Below are positions 1 to 7,876 of a stretch of DNA of 13,506 bases, one piece after another. The position numbers and the translations under genes were made by a program. The stretch's first letter is position 1. Every line of letters begins with the position of its first letter. A model generated the notes under the pieces. It was not told the origin of the DNA and did not search any database. It was given only the letters and a program-made list of their open reading frames with translations. The DNA is taken from positions 1-13,506 of the forward strand of contig JAPLYJ010000056.1 in the NCBI GenBank assembly GCA_026395655.1, written 5' to 3'. This stretch comes from Candidatus Parcubacteria bacterium. GTDB lineage: Bacteria > Patescibacteriota > Minisyncoccia > UBA6257 > JAPLYJ01.

Positions 1-1001
1 TTTCTAGCAATGATACGTCTATATAAATCATTGGAGTCAGAAGTAGCATATCTGCCACCGTCTAGTGGTACCATGGGCCTTAAATCAGGAGGCAGTACTG
101 GTAAATTTGTTAAAAACATCCATTCTGGTCTAGCACCTGATTTAAGAAAAGATCTAATTAATTTCAAACGGCGTAAGATTTTTTTTCTTACTAAAGTAGT
201 AGTTTCTGACAATTCAATTTCTAATTTTTTTTCAATATCTTTTAATGATATTTTTTCAAAAAAATCTCTGATAGGTTTGGCACCATTGTCTGCACTGAAA
301 AAAGGATATCTACCTGATAAATAATTAAATTCAAAATTAGGTAAAATAGCTTTCATTTTTATTTTAGCTAATTCTCCGTGGGTAGCAGCCCTTAATTCTT
401 CTATAGCTTTCAAACGTTCGGCATATTCTAAATGAGATTTTTCTCTGTTTACAACTTCTTTGCCTTCTATCTTCTTTTTAAAATCTTTTTTCAAAAATTC
501 AGCATGTTCTTCTTTAAGTCTGCCTAAAGCTTCTGAATAAATTTCTTGCAAACTCTTAAAAAATGCTTTGCTTTCTTTTAAATCTTCGTGGGATTCTTCT
601 GCAACAATTTCCATCATTTGGCTAAATTCATTGTTCCCCCCTTCGTTAGCTTTATGCGCTTTTAAAAGCATTTTTTCAAAGCTTAATTTCAAATCAGAAT
701 ATGCTAAATTAATTTCAGAAACATATTCTGCTTTTGGTAAATCATTGCTATACGCTAAAACTAAGCTATCCCCTAACTTGATATAATTATTAATTAATTC
801 TTTGTTTATAGATCTTTCAAAATCTTCCCCGTGTTCTCTTTTTTCTTTTTGGTCTACCTGATAAATAAAATATGAAATATAATAAATAACATTACGCATT
901 TCTGAGATAGACTTATCTAACATCTTAGAAATATTATCAAAAAACCAAATATGAGCTACAGGAGCTGCTAATTTAATATGCCCCATTCTTTCACGCCTCA
1001 C
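1..1001 (-). CDS. rpoC: RNA polymerase beta' subunit, continuing part after the frame break (partial, runs off window)
   Basis: Reading from base 1001 down to base 1 gives about 333 open codons that continue RpoC in a different frame from the 5' fragment at 991-1239. The first residues, VRRERMGHIKLAAPVAHIWF, are the conserved clamp motif that follows the zinc finger. Near the window edge come KILRRLKLIRSFLKSGARPE, then LPPDLRPMVPLDGGRYATSD and NDLYRRIIAR, the conserved stretch before the lid and rudder of beta'. The catalytic NADFDGD motif lies beyond the window. Between VIYYISYF (about 890) and the NGAKPI motif (about 270) lie about 200 residues, where E. coli has about 42. The extra part is rich in Glu, Lys and Leu and is probably helical, comparable in position to clamp insertions in some other phyla. 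The fragment has no start of its own, so it is the second half of one gene, not a separate one. Confidence 0.93.
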   Translation of the reverse strand, partial: MRRERMGHIKLAAPVAHIWFFDNISKMLDKSISEMRNVIYYISYFIYQVDQKEKREHGEDFERSINKELINNYIKLGDSLVLAYSNDLPKAEYVSEINLAYSDLKLSFEKMLLKAHKANEGGNNEFSQMMEIVAEESHEDLKESKAFFKSLQEIYSEALGRLKEEHAEFLKKDFKKKIEGKEVVNREKSHLEYAERLKAIEELRAATHGELAKIKMKAILPNFEFNYLSGRYPFFSADNGAKPIRDFFEKISLKDIEKKLEIELSETTTLVRKKILRRLKLIRSFLKSGARPEWMFLTNLPVLPPDLRPMVPLDGGRYATSDSNDLYRRIIAR

Positions 1002-1239
1002 CACACACAATACCTTTGTAACGCACCCTTTTATATTTGCCACAAGCACATTCATAATCTTTGACAGGACCAAAGATTTTTTCAGAAAACAAACCTTCTT
1101 TTTCAGGCTTAGCACTTCTGTAATTAATGGTCTCTGGTTTGGTAACCTCGCCATGGGACCAAGACAAAATTTCTTCTGGAGATGCTAATCTCAGTTTCAA
1201 AGCTTCAAAATCTGTGGCTTTTGTTTCTGCTTGATGCAT
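991..1239 (-). CDS. rpoC: RNA polymerase beta' subunit, N-terminal fragment ending at a frame break
   Basis: This is the 5' end of rpoC, the largest catalytic subunit of RNA polymerase. It starts 7 bases after the rpoB stop, the usual rpoBC order. The 82 residues contain the conserved SPEEILSWSHGEVTKPETIN and EGLFSEKIFGP motifs and the first three zinc ligands, C64 and C66 (CACGKY) and C79 (GIVC). The frame then runs GEA and a TGA stop. The expected continuation, which carries the fourth Cys, is absent, and the next recognisable motif VRRERMGH follows in another frame only 1 nt after the C79 codon. E. coli has 11 residues (33 nt) at this point, so about 32 nt seem to be missing around base 1002. 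The start ATG has no Shine-Dalgarno sequence. I read this together with 1-1001 as one gene with a broken frame. Confidence 0.93.
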   Translation of the reverse strand: MHQAETKATDFEALKLRLASPEEILSWSHGEVTKPETINYRSAKPEKEGLFSEKIFGPVKDYECACGKYKRVRYKGIVCGEA

Positions 1240-1246
1240 ATATATT

Positions 1247-4200
1247 TTAATTCTTTAATTCTTCGACCACTTTATTCTCTGTTTTTAAACCGACCATTTC
1301 TACGGACATACCTAGCGATTTAAGTTCTGACAAAATGACATTAAAGGCTGCTGGAATATTAGGACTTTTAATAGTTTCTCCTCTGATAATAGATTCATAT
1401 GTAGCTGCACGGCCTAAAACATCATCTGACTTGATAGTTAACATTTCTTGCAAAGTATAGCTCGCACCATATCCTTCTAAAGCCCAGACTTCCATTTCTC
1501 CAAAACGCTGACCACCAAATTGAGCTTTACCTCCTAAAGGTTGTTGAGTAATTAAAGAATATGGACCAATAGCACGCATATGAACTTTATCAGCTACCAT
1601 ATGATCTAATTTCATCATATTGGTTATTCCTACTGTTACTTCTCTATCAAAAGGCAAACCATTACGACCATCATATAATTTTACTTTACCTGATTCTGGC
1701 AAACCTGCTTTTTTTAATTCTTCTTTAATTTCTTTTTCTGTTGCTCCATCAAAAGGTGGAGAAATGGCACGATATCCTTGTTTGGCAGCTGCCCAACCTA
1801 AATGTGTTTCTAAAATTTGACCCAAATTCATACGTGAAGCAATGCTTAAAGGATCTAAGATAATATCAACTGGTGTACCATCTTCTAAATATGGCATATC
1901 TTCTTCAGGCATGATTTTAGAAACCACACCTTTATTACCATGTCTGCCTGTTAACTTGTCTCCTACTAAAATTTTTCTTAATTCTGCTACTTCTACAGAA
2001 ATATATTTGATAACACCAACATCTAATTTATCTTTTTCTCTGGTTAATACTTTAGTCCTGATAACCTTACCTTGTCTGCCATGTTTTAACATTAAAGAAG
2101 TATCTTTTACATCTTTAGCTTCTTCACCGAAAATAGCTCGTAACAATTTTTCTTCAGGTGTTAAATCTACTTCGCCCTTAGGAGAAACTTTTCCTACTAA
2201 GATATTATCAGCTTTTACTTCTGCACCAATGCGTACAATACCTTCTTCGTCTAAATCTTTTAATTTTTCATCAGACACATTGGGAATATCTCGTGTAGTA
2301 GATTCTGGTCCTAATTTAGTTTCTCTGACTTCGCAAGAAAATTCTTCTAAATGTATGGAAGCAAAATAATTTTCTTTTACCAATCTTTCTGAAAGAATAA
2401 CAGCACCTTCAAAGTTAGCACCACCCCAAGGTATAAAAGCTACTAATAAATTCTGACCTAAAGCAATTTTACCTTGCTTAGTAGCAGAACTATCAGCTAA
2501 AACCTCACCTTTTTTAACTTTCTGACCTTTTATAACAATGGGTTTTTGGCTAATACAAGTATTCTGATTGGTACGTACAAATTTTTTCAAAGTATATGTC
2601 CTAATCTGAGTAGGGCATTTAATTTTAATACTGTCACCATCTATTTCAATGATTTCGCCATCTTCATCTGCAATAATCAATTGGCCAGAATCAAAAGCAG
2701 CCTTGTCTTCTAAGCCTGTTCCTACCATGGGTAAATCAGGCACTAAACAAGGTACAGCTTGACGTTGCATATTAGAAGCCATTAAAGCCCTTTTAACATC
2801 ATCATGTTCTAAGAAAGGAATTAAAGAAGCTGCTAAAGAAAGAATCTGCTGAGGTGAAACATCAATATAATCTACTTCTTCAACAGGGCAAAAACCAGGA
2901 TTACCATTTAACCTTACCTCTACTATCTTATTAATAATCTTACCTGATTGATCATATAAAACACCGCCATGAGCAATCTTGAATTTTTCTTCTTCATACG
3001 CATCTAACCAAACAACTTCTTGAGTTAAATGAGCATTTTTTACTTTAATATATGGTGTTTCAATAAATCCTAATTCATTAAGTTTTCCAAAAATAGCTAA
3101 AGAAGTTACCAAACCAATATTCTGACCTTCAGGAGATTGAATGGGGCAAATACGACCGTAATGGCTAACATGAACATCACGTACTTCAAAACCAGCTCTT
3201 TCACGAGTTAACCCACCAGGTCCTAAAGAAGAAATTTTACGTTTGTGTTCTAACTCATCTAAGGGATTTACTTGTCCCATAAATTGAGACATCTGAGAAG
3301 TAGTGAAAAATTCTCTTACCGTACTCATGAGTGGCCTGGGATTAATTAATTGGGCTGGCGTAATGCTAGTAATATCATATGTAGACATTCTGTCTTGAAT
3401 AATACGTTTTATTCTTAACATACCCAAACGCATTCTTTCAGCTAAAAGTTCGCCTGTAGCACGCAAACGTCTATTACCTAAATGGTCTACATCATCAGGC
3501 TGGCTATTAACATTATTGTTTAATTCAATAATATGAGAAACGATGGAAACTAAATCTTCTAACCTTAAAGTACGCTGATCTATTTTGTCATCAAAATTTA
3601 ATCTTTGATTTAATTTATATCTTCCTACTTTAGCTAAATCATATCTATCTAATCGGTTAAACATGGCATCTACTAAACCTTTAGCATTGTCTATGGTAGC
3701 CCTGTCTCCTGGTCTGATTCTTTTAAAGATTTCTACAAAACCATCGTCTTTGCTTTTAGCAGGATCTTTTTTCAAAGTAGCTTCTATATATTTCCTGTCT
3801 TCATCAATATCTACTTTCAAAAAAGCGTTTCTAATTTCATCATCTGTTTCTAAACCAAACACCCTTAAAAGAGCGCTAACCGGAGCTTTTCTTTTTCTGT
3901 CTATCTTTACACCAATAGAATTGTCAGCTCCTGTCTCTAACTCTAACCAAGCTCCATGATAGGGAATTAATTTTGCACCAAAAAGCTGCCTACCCTTATA
4001 ATAGGAAGATGTAAAATATACGCCTGGGGAACGTATCAACTGAGTAATGATTACCCTTTCAATACCATTAATCACAAAGGTACCACGAGGAGTCATGATA
4101 GGAAAATCTCCAAAATATACTTCTTGTTCCCTTTTGTCCCCTGTTTTTTTATTACTCAACCTTAAATTAACTCTTAAGCTAGCTTCGTAATTAAGATTTT

Positions 4201-4444
4201 TGGTTTTAGCAGTTTCTTCGTTAATCTTAGGCTCATCCCAAGAATAATCTAAAAAAGACAATTCTAAATCTTTGCCTGTGTAATCATGAATGGGGAAAAT
4301 CTCTTCAAAAATATTTTTTAAATCTTGAGACAAAAATTGTTTAAAAGAATCAAGCTGGAATTGAAGTAAGTTAGGCACCTGAGTACCTTTAAAGCCTAAC
4401 TTAGGCTGATGAGAAAAAACTTTAACATTTGAGAAATCCGCCAT
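1247..4444 (-). CDS. rpoB: DNA-directed RNA polymerase beta subunit
   Basis: RpoB forms the catalytic core of RNA polymerase with RpoC. At 1065 residues it is complete but compact: E. coli has 1342, and the difference is mainly lineage-specific insertions absent here. Conserved landmarks are PIMTPRGTFVINGIERVI and RSPGVYF in the N-terminal lobe, the rifampicin-region sequence SQMSQFMGQVNPL followed by GPGGLTRERAGFEVRDVH, the GRHGNKG active-site motif at residues 833-839, SRMNLGQILETHLG, and GGKAQFGGQRFGEMEVWALE near the C-terminus. The rifampicin region differs from E. coli at G390 (Asp516), V392 (Asn518) and K403 (Arg529), while the equivalents of Gln513, His526 and Ser531 are kept. An in-frame TAA lies 12 bases upstream of the ATG, so the start is secure. 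No Shine-Dalgarno sequence precedes it. rpoC follows after 7 bases. Confidence 0.98.
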   Translation of the reverse strand: MADFSNVKVFSHQPKLGFKGTQVPNLLQFQLDSFKQFLSQDLKNIFEEIFPIHDYTGKDLELSFLDYSWDEPKINEETAKTKNLNYEASLRVNLRLSNKKTGDKREQEVYFGDFPIMTPRGTFVINGIERVIITQLIRSPGVYFTSSYYKGRQLFGAKLIPYHGAWLELETGADNSIGVKIDRKRKAPVSALLRVFGLETDDEIRNAFLKVDIDEDRKYIEATLKKDPAKSKDDGFVEIFKRIRPGDRATIDNAKGLVDAMFNRLDRYDLAKVGRYKLNQRLNFDDKIDQRTLRLEDLVSIVSHIIELNNNVNSQPDDVDHLGNRRLRATGELLAERMRLGMLRIKRIIQDRMSTYDITSITPAQLINPRPLMSTVREFFTTSQMSQFMGQVNPLDELEHKRKISSLGPGGLTRERAGFEVRDVHVSHYGRICPIQSPEGQNIGLVTSLAIFGKLNELGFIETPYIKVKNAHLTQEVVWLDAYEEEKFKIAHGGVLYDQSGKIINKIVEVRLNGNPGFCPVEEVDYIDVSPQQILSLAASLIPFLEHDDVKRALMASNMQRQAVPCLVPDLPMVGTGLEDKAAFDSGQLIIADEDGEIIEIDGDSIKIKCPTQIRTYTLKKFVRTNQNTCISQKPIVIKGQKVKKGEVLADSSATKQGKIALGQNLLVAFIPWGGANFEGAVILSERLVKENYFASIHLEEFSCEVRETKLGPESTTRDIPNVSDEKLKDLDEEGIVRIGAEVKADNILVGKVSPKGEVDLTPEEKLLRAIFGEEAKDVKDTSLMLKHGRQGKVIRTKVLTREKDKLDVGVIKYISVEVAELRKILVGDKLTGRHGNKGVVSKIMPEEDMPYLEDGTPVDIILDPLSIASRMNLGQILETHLGWAAAKQGYRAISPPFDGATEKEIKEELKKAGLPESGKVKLYDGRNGLPFDREVTVGITNMMKLDHMVADKVHMRAIGPYSLITQQPLGGKAQFGGQRFGEMEVWALEGYGASYTLQEMLTIKSDDVLGRAATYESIIRGETIKSPNIPAAFNVILSELKSLGMSVEMVGLKTENKVVEELKN

Positions 4445-4520
4445 GCTTAATTTTTTTTATTTTTTCTTAAAGTTTAAAGCTAAATAAATACTCACCTTTC
4501 TAACACCAGAAAAAACACAC

Positions 4521-4556
4521 TAAAAAATAGGCTTTTTTGAAATGTTGCCTTTTTTA
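4521..4556 (-). terminator. Terminator-like hairpin in the rpoB leader
   Basis: On the minus strand AGGC (4550-4547) pairs with GCCT (4532-4529) across a 14-base loop and is followed by ATTTTTT. A-runs on the other side make it look bidirectional. It would end the envelope-gene transcript before rpoB. If the promoter at 4568-4596 is real, the hairpin would instead lie in the rpoB leader as an attenuator. The stem is short, so the call is moderate. Confidence 0.45.
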
Positions 4557-4567
4557 ATTATCTGATA

Positions 4568-4596
4568 AAGATAACACTTTTTTTAAAAATACCCAA
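4568..4596 (-). promoter_or_regulatory. Possible rpoBC promoter
   Basis: TTGGGT (4596-4591) and TATCTT (4573-4568) are separated by 17 bases and lie about 125 bases upstream of rpoB. Each hexamer has four matches to the sigma-70 consensus. In an AT-rich spacer such a match can occur by chance. Its support is that rpoB starts a new unit after a 170-base gap, whereas the upstream genes are 3 to 8 bases apart. Confidence 0.3.
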
Positions 4597-4613
4597 TTAC
4601 TGTTTTTTTAAAA

Positions 4614-4832
4614 TTATTGGTAACCAGCTTCCAGCGCCAAAACCATAGCCCTGGCTATTCTCCTGGTTATCAAACCTGAATCGGGAGAAAACTTTAATTT
4701 GAAACTCTTTAATTGCGTAACTTTAATTTTATTCATTTTTAAGAAATTGTCAAGGGCTATTAACAAATCATCGCCTTTTTGGCTTATAACCTTATATTTT
4801 TTGCCTAAATATATAAAAGTTAGGGTTACCAT
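4614..4832 (-). CDS. Small protein of unknown function, possibly a TsaB-like fragment
   Basis: This 72-residue protein starts 3 bases after the mltG stop, so it is probably translated from the same transcript. It has no signal peptide, membrane segment or cysteine. The N-terminal half (TLTFIYLGKKYKVIS, then a Leu-rich helix near DDLLIALDNFLK) looks like a short beta-hairpin plus helix. The C-terminal part, SPDSGLITRRIARAMVLALE, loosely resembles the GPGSFTGLRIG stretch of TsaB, a subunit of the t6A tRNA-modification machinery. Length is only about a third of a normal TsaB and the glycine pattern is degenerate, so this could be a remnant, a shortened homologue or a chance likeness. The ORF is supported by its tight spacing and its coding character. 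I do not assign a function. Confidence 0.6.
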   Translation of the reverse strand: MVTLTFIYLGKKYKVISQKGDDLLIALDNFLKMNKIKVTQLKSFKLKFSPDSGLITRRIARAMVLALEAGYQ

Positions 4833-4835
4833 GTT

Positions 4836-5690
4836 TTATCTCAAATATTTTAAAATGGCTTTGTTATGCTCTGCTAGATCCTTGGAAAATATGGTTTTTC
4901 TGGTTTCAGGGTCAGATAGATAAAACCAATATGGGCTTTTTTCAGGATAAAGAGCAGCTTTGATAGCTTCTAAGCCAGGATTGCAGATAGGACCTTGAGG
5001 CAAACCTTTATGCAAATATGTGTTATAAGGAGAATCAAATTTTAAATCACTGTATTTTAAATGGCTACAAGTGCTAAGATCCCCTGTTAAACCATAACAA
5101 ACAGCAGCATCTACCTGCAAATACATATCGCTGGATATTCTTTTCCACAAGATACCAGAAGCAATGTATCTTTCATCTTGATCAGGTACTTCTTTTTCTA
5201 ACAAAGATGCCATGATTAAAATTTGATAAAAATCTTTTTTTTGTTTTTTAGCTTCTTCTAAATATTCTGCTGGTATTTGATGAATAAAATTATCTAAGAA
5301 TTTATTAATAATTTGGTCTGAAGAATTATCCAAATCAAAAAGATATGTGTCTGGGAAGAGGTACCCTTCTAAAGAAGCATTTTCTGGGACATTTTCTAAA
5401 AAATTTATGGGTAATTGTTCTTTAAAATCAGATAATCGTATTTGATCTAACTTTTCTTCTCCCCAAAGCTTAGATGTTTTTAATTTGTCTTCTATCTCTT
5501 TAAGAGTTAACCCTTCTGGTATGGTAATCTTTACACTGTGATCGTAAAAACGTTCAAAGAAATATTTTTTAATTTCGCTGACGCTAGGATGCCGTATGAT
5601 AAAAAAACAAATTTTCCAAAAACAAAAAGCCACAAAAGCTGCTAACAAAAAACTTAATAAATATATTAAAATTTTCTTAAAATCTATCAT
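4836..5690 (-). CDS. mltG: Endolytic murein transglycosylase MltG (YceG-like)
   Basis: MltG cuts nascent peptidoglycan glycan strands at the outer face of the cytoplasmic membrane and is thought to set strand length. The 284-residue protein has one N-terminal membrane helix (about residues 7-33). A LysM-like segment follows around VKITIPEGLTLKEIEDKL. The YceG catalytic domain contains LEGYLFPDTY (107-116), MASLLEKEV with E165 as the likely catalytic Glu (E. coli E218), LQVDAAVCYGL (191-201), and SPYNTYLHKGLPQGPICNPG (220-239). It is shorter than the E. coli enzyme (340), mostly in the N-terminal half. The gene begins 3 bases after rodA and ends 3 bases before the small downstream gene, so it is part of a four-gene envelope operon. 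Pairing a SEDS polymerase with a glycan-strand terminase makes functional sense. The start ATG has no Shine-Dalgarno sequence. Confidence 0.95.
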   Translation of the reverse strand: MIDFKKILIYLLSFLLAAFVAFCFWKICFFIIRHPSVSEIKKYFFERFYDHSVKITIPEGLTLKEIEDKLKTSKLWGEEKLDQIRLSDFKEQLPINFLENVPENASLEGYLFPDTYLFDLDNSSDQIINKFLDNFIHQIPAEYLEEAKKQKKDFYQILIMASLLEKEVPDQDERYIASGILWKRISSDMYLQVDAAVCYGLTGDLSTCSHLKYSDLKFDSPYNTYLHKGLPQGPICNPGLEAIKAALYPEKSPYWFYLSDPETRKTIFSKDLAEHNKAILKYLR

Positions 5691-5693
5691 ATC

Positions 5694-6767
5694 TTAAATA
5701 TTAATACTATTTTTACGAATGCTCCAAATCATTCCCAAAAGCATGAAATCAATTACCATATGAGAACCACCATAGCTCAAGAAAGGTAAAGGTAATCCTG
5801 CTACAGGCATTACCCCTAAATTCATACCAATGTTTGTTACTGTTTCTATCATAATTTTAACAAAAAATCCTATTATTAATAGACGAGCAAAATTATTCTG
5901 TGCCCCTAAAGCATATACAAATAATCTCCAAAACAAAATCGCAAAACACGCAAACACTAAGCCTAATCCTAAAAATCCCATTTCTTCACCAATAGAAGCA
6001 AAAATAAAATCAGTTTTGGCAGCTGGTAAAAACTTAAGCTGAGTCTGCGTACCCCAGCTTAACCCTTTGCCTAATAGTCCGCCAGAACCAATGGCCACCA
6101 ATGATTGCCTGAGGTTATAGCCGCTACCTCTGATATCAGCAGTAGGGTTTATAAAAGAAACTAAACGTTGTTTTTGATAATCTTTTAAAAAGAAATTCCA
6201 ACCTATACCCGCTAAAAAAACAAAAATCATTAGAATAACTAAAACCTGTTTTAATTTAATACCAGATGCAAATACAACACCCAACCAAATAGCTACTAAT
6301 ACTAAAGCTGAAGCCAAATCAGGTTGAAGAGCAACTAATAACATCGGTAAAGCCATATATGCGCCAGAGATAAAGATATGCTTAGCTTGCCAAATTTCAA
6401 TATTTCTACTAGAAAAATATTTTGCTAAAATCAAAATTAGAAGCATCTTTACTAACTCAACAGGCTGAAAATTAAAACCTCCTAAAGCGAACCACCCCTT
6501 AGTACCTCCCTTGATAGTACCAAAAATAAAAAGCAAAATTAAAGCAGCAATGGCTAACCCATATAAAATCAACAATAAATAAGAAGAATTTTTAAATAAA
6601 CGATAATCAATAAAAGAGAAAAAAAGAAAAACAATCGCACAAAGTATTAATATAATTGATTGTTTCAAAACATATCCATCTGCGTTAGATAGACTTATAA
6701 GCGTCAAAAAACCAATAGCTAAAAGCAAAAAAATAGGGCCAAAAAACCAATAATCAAATTTCTTCAT
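5694..6767 (-). CDS. rodA: SEDS-family peptidoglycan glycosyltransferase, RodA type
   Basis: SEDS proteins polymerise lipid II into glycan strands, working with a class B penicillin-binding protein. RodA serves cell elongation and FtsW division. The 357 residues form about ten membrane helices. Motifs are QPVELVK (101-107), LQPDLASAL (148-154), the extracytoplasmic stretch GSGGLLGKGLSWGTQTQLKF then TDFIFASIGEE (252-262) with D253 as the likely catalytic Asp, and PVAGLPLPFLSYGGS (321-335). The TQxQLxFLPxxxTDFIFA form is closer to RodA than FtsW, and the length matches RodA (370 in E. coli). The gene starts 8 bases after the peptidoglycan-binding gene and ends 3 bases before mltG. No class B penicillin-binding partner or mreB is visible in this window. 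Misassignment between RodA and FtsW is possible but unlikely. Confidence 0.93.
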   Translation of the reverse strand: MKKFDYWFFGPIFLLLAIGFLTLISLSNADGYVLKQSIILILCAIVFLFFSFIDYRLFKNSSYLLLILYGLAIAALILLFIFGTIKGGTKGWFALGGFNFQPVELVKMLLILILAKYFSSRNIEIWQAKHIFISGAYMALPMLLVALQPDLASALVLVAIWLGVVFASGIKLKQVLVILMIFVFLAGIGWNFFLKDYQKQRLVSFINPTADIRGSGYNLRQSLVAIGSGGLLGKGLSWGTQTQLKFLPAAKTDFIFASIGEEMGFLGLGLVFACFAILFWRLFVYALGAQNNFARLLIIGFFVKIMIETVTNIGMNLGVMPVAGLPLPFLSYGGSHMVIDFMLLGMIWSIRKNSINI

Positions 6768-6775
6768 AACTAAAA

Positions 6776-7870
6776 TTAATATATTTGAATGAAATTATTC
6801 TGATCAAAAACATTAGTATATGCAGCTCTCTCACAAATTTTTGCTTTGGGATCTATAGTCCGATACCATCTGTATACAAAGTCATCTTGCTTACTAGAAG
6901 TTAAATTATCCAAAGTAGGTGACCCTGCTGCAACATATTTATCTCCAACACATAACAAAATAGCTATTTTAACTTTAACCCAATTGAAAGATGTATTATT
7001 CATTACTTGGCCACTTACCTGCGCAGAAGCATCATATACAGCAATATTGTCATTATTCCCAGCTATAGGCTTACCAAAAAGCTCGTTTAATTTCGTTCTA
7101 GTACCCTTGTCTAAAACACCATTAGTTCTCAATCCATATTTTTTCTGAAATGCCTTTACAGCTGTTACTACTTTAGCATCATACTTTCCAGTTACTTTAC
7201 CAGCATAGATATTAGGTATTGTGGCTAAAACTTTTTGTAAATCACCTACTTGATCACCAGTAGAACCTTTTTGTAACCATTTAGTAAAATTATAATATGT
7301 TTTATTTTTAATATCTGTTGCTTGAGGAAATTCCAAAACTATATTACTAATGGGTAAAAAAGTTTGATCTGATTTTAAAAGCTCAGCTCGAGGTTTAACC
7401 CAAACTATACTCGCTGGGTCTATTTCAAAATCAATCTTTGAACCTGGTTGCCAAGGCGTTGTTAAAATCAAACCTTGTCTAATAATGAATTTTGATTCTG
7501 CGGGTAAAATAAAATCTCTATAATCTTCTCCTGTAAATTCTTGAACACCCCCTAAAGGATCTGTAATTTTAAATGTGTATTTAAAATTATTAACTCCATA
7601 TTCAGTCTCGCTATTTAAAATACGAGCTACCAAATCTGCTCTATTGTCATAAAGAATAGGATAAACACCTTTAAGTTCCAAGGTCTTATTTACCAAACGG
7701 CAAGGCTGACAAAGTCCGTCACAATCAACTTGTACTTCACCCTGATTTTTAATCTTATCAAAACAAGTAGGTTTTGGTTTTAAAGCAAAATATATTATTA
7801 ACGAAATTCCTATTAAGAAAACAAAAAAAATCGTAGCTATTAATATTTGTTTTAACAAACGTTTTTCCAT
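6776..7870 (-). CDS. Membrane-anchored envelope protein with a peptidoglycan-binding domain
   Basis: The 364-residue protein has an N-terminal membrane anchor (about 9-30) with a short cytoplasmic Lys/Arg start and an external body. Just outside the membrane is a compact cysteine motif, C36, C50, C54 and C57 (NQGEVQVDCDGLCQPC), seen in many CPR surface proteins. Residues about 60-165 look like a beta-sandwich. Residues 196-266 are a PG_binding_1 domain: WLQKGSTGDQVGDLQKVL, then VTGKYDAKVVTAVKAFQKKY and GVLDKGTRTKLNEL. Residues 275-364 resemble an FxLYD-type beta-sandwich (SAQVSGQVMNNTSFNWVKVK) ending in VFDQNNFIQIY. It leads the rodA-mltG operon, so it probably tethers or scaffolds wall synthesis. 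Its promoter sits so close to the ATG that the mRNA may be leaderless. The specific function is unknown. Confidence 0.85.
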   Translation of the reverse strand: MEKRLLKQILIATIFFVFLIGISLIIYFALKPKPTCFDKIKNQGEVQVDCDGLCQPCRLVNKTLELKGVYPILYDNRADLVARILNSETEYGVNNFKYTFKITDPLGGVQEFTGEDYRDFILPAESKFIIRQGLILTTPWQPGSKIDFEIDPASIVWVKPRAELLKSDQTFLPISNIVLEFPQATDIKNKTYYNFTKWLQKGSTGDQVGDLQKVLATIPNIYAGKVTGKYDAKVVTAVKAFQKKYGLRTNGVLDKGTRTKLNELFGKPIAGNNDNIAVYDASAQVSGQVMNNTSFNWVKVKIAILLCVGDKYVAAGSPTLDNLTSSKQDDFVYRWYRTIDPKAKICERAAYTNVFDQNNFIQIY

Positions 7871-7876
7871 ATATAT

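Noticed and set aside
10..786. Plus-strand ORFs at 10-324 and 568-786
   Set aside because: They lie antisense to the continuing rpoC frame, which matches the conserved beta' sequence throughout.
991..1002. Programmed frameshift or recoded TGA in rpoC
   Set aside because: The two frames are separated by a missing block of conserved residues, so a simple slip would not restore the zinc finger. Intact genes in the window contain no in-frame TGA, so UGA is not read as an amino acid here.
1620..2369. Plus-strand ORFs over rpoB (1620-1820, 1842-2369, 3663-3959)
   Set aside because: They are antisense shadows of a clearly conserved gene, with Ser/Leu-rich translations and no recognisable domain.
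4699..7148. Plus-strand ORFs at 4699-4923, 5830-6042 and 6846-7148
   Set aside because: They are antisense to mltG, rodA and the peptidoglycan-binding gene, without start signals or domain likeness.
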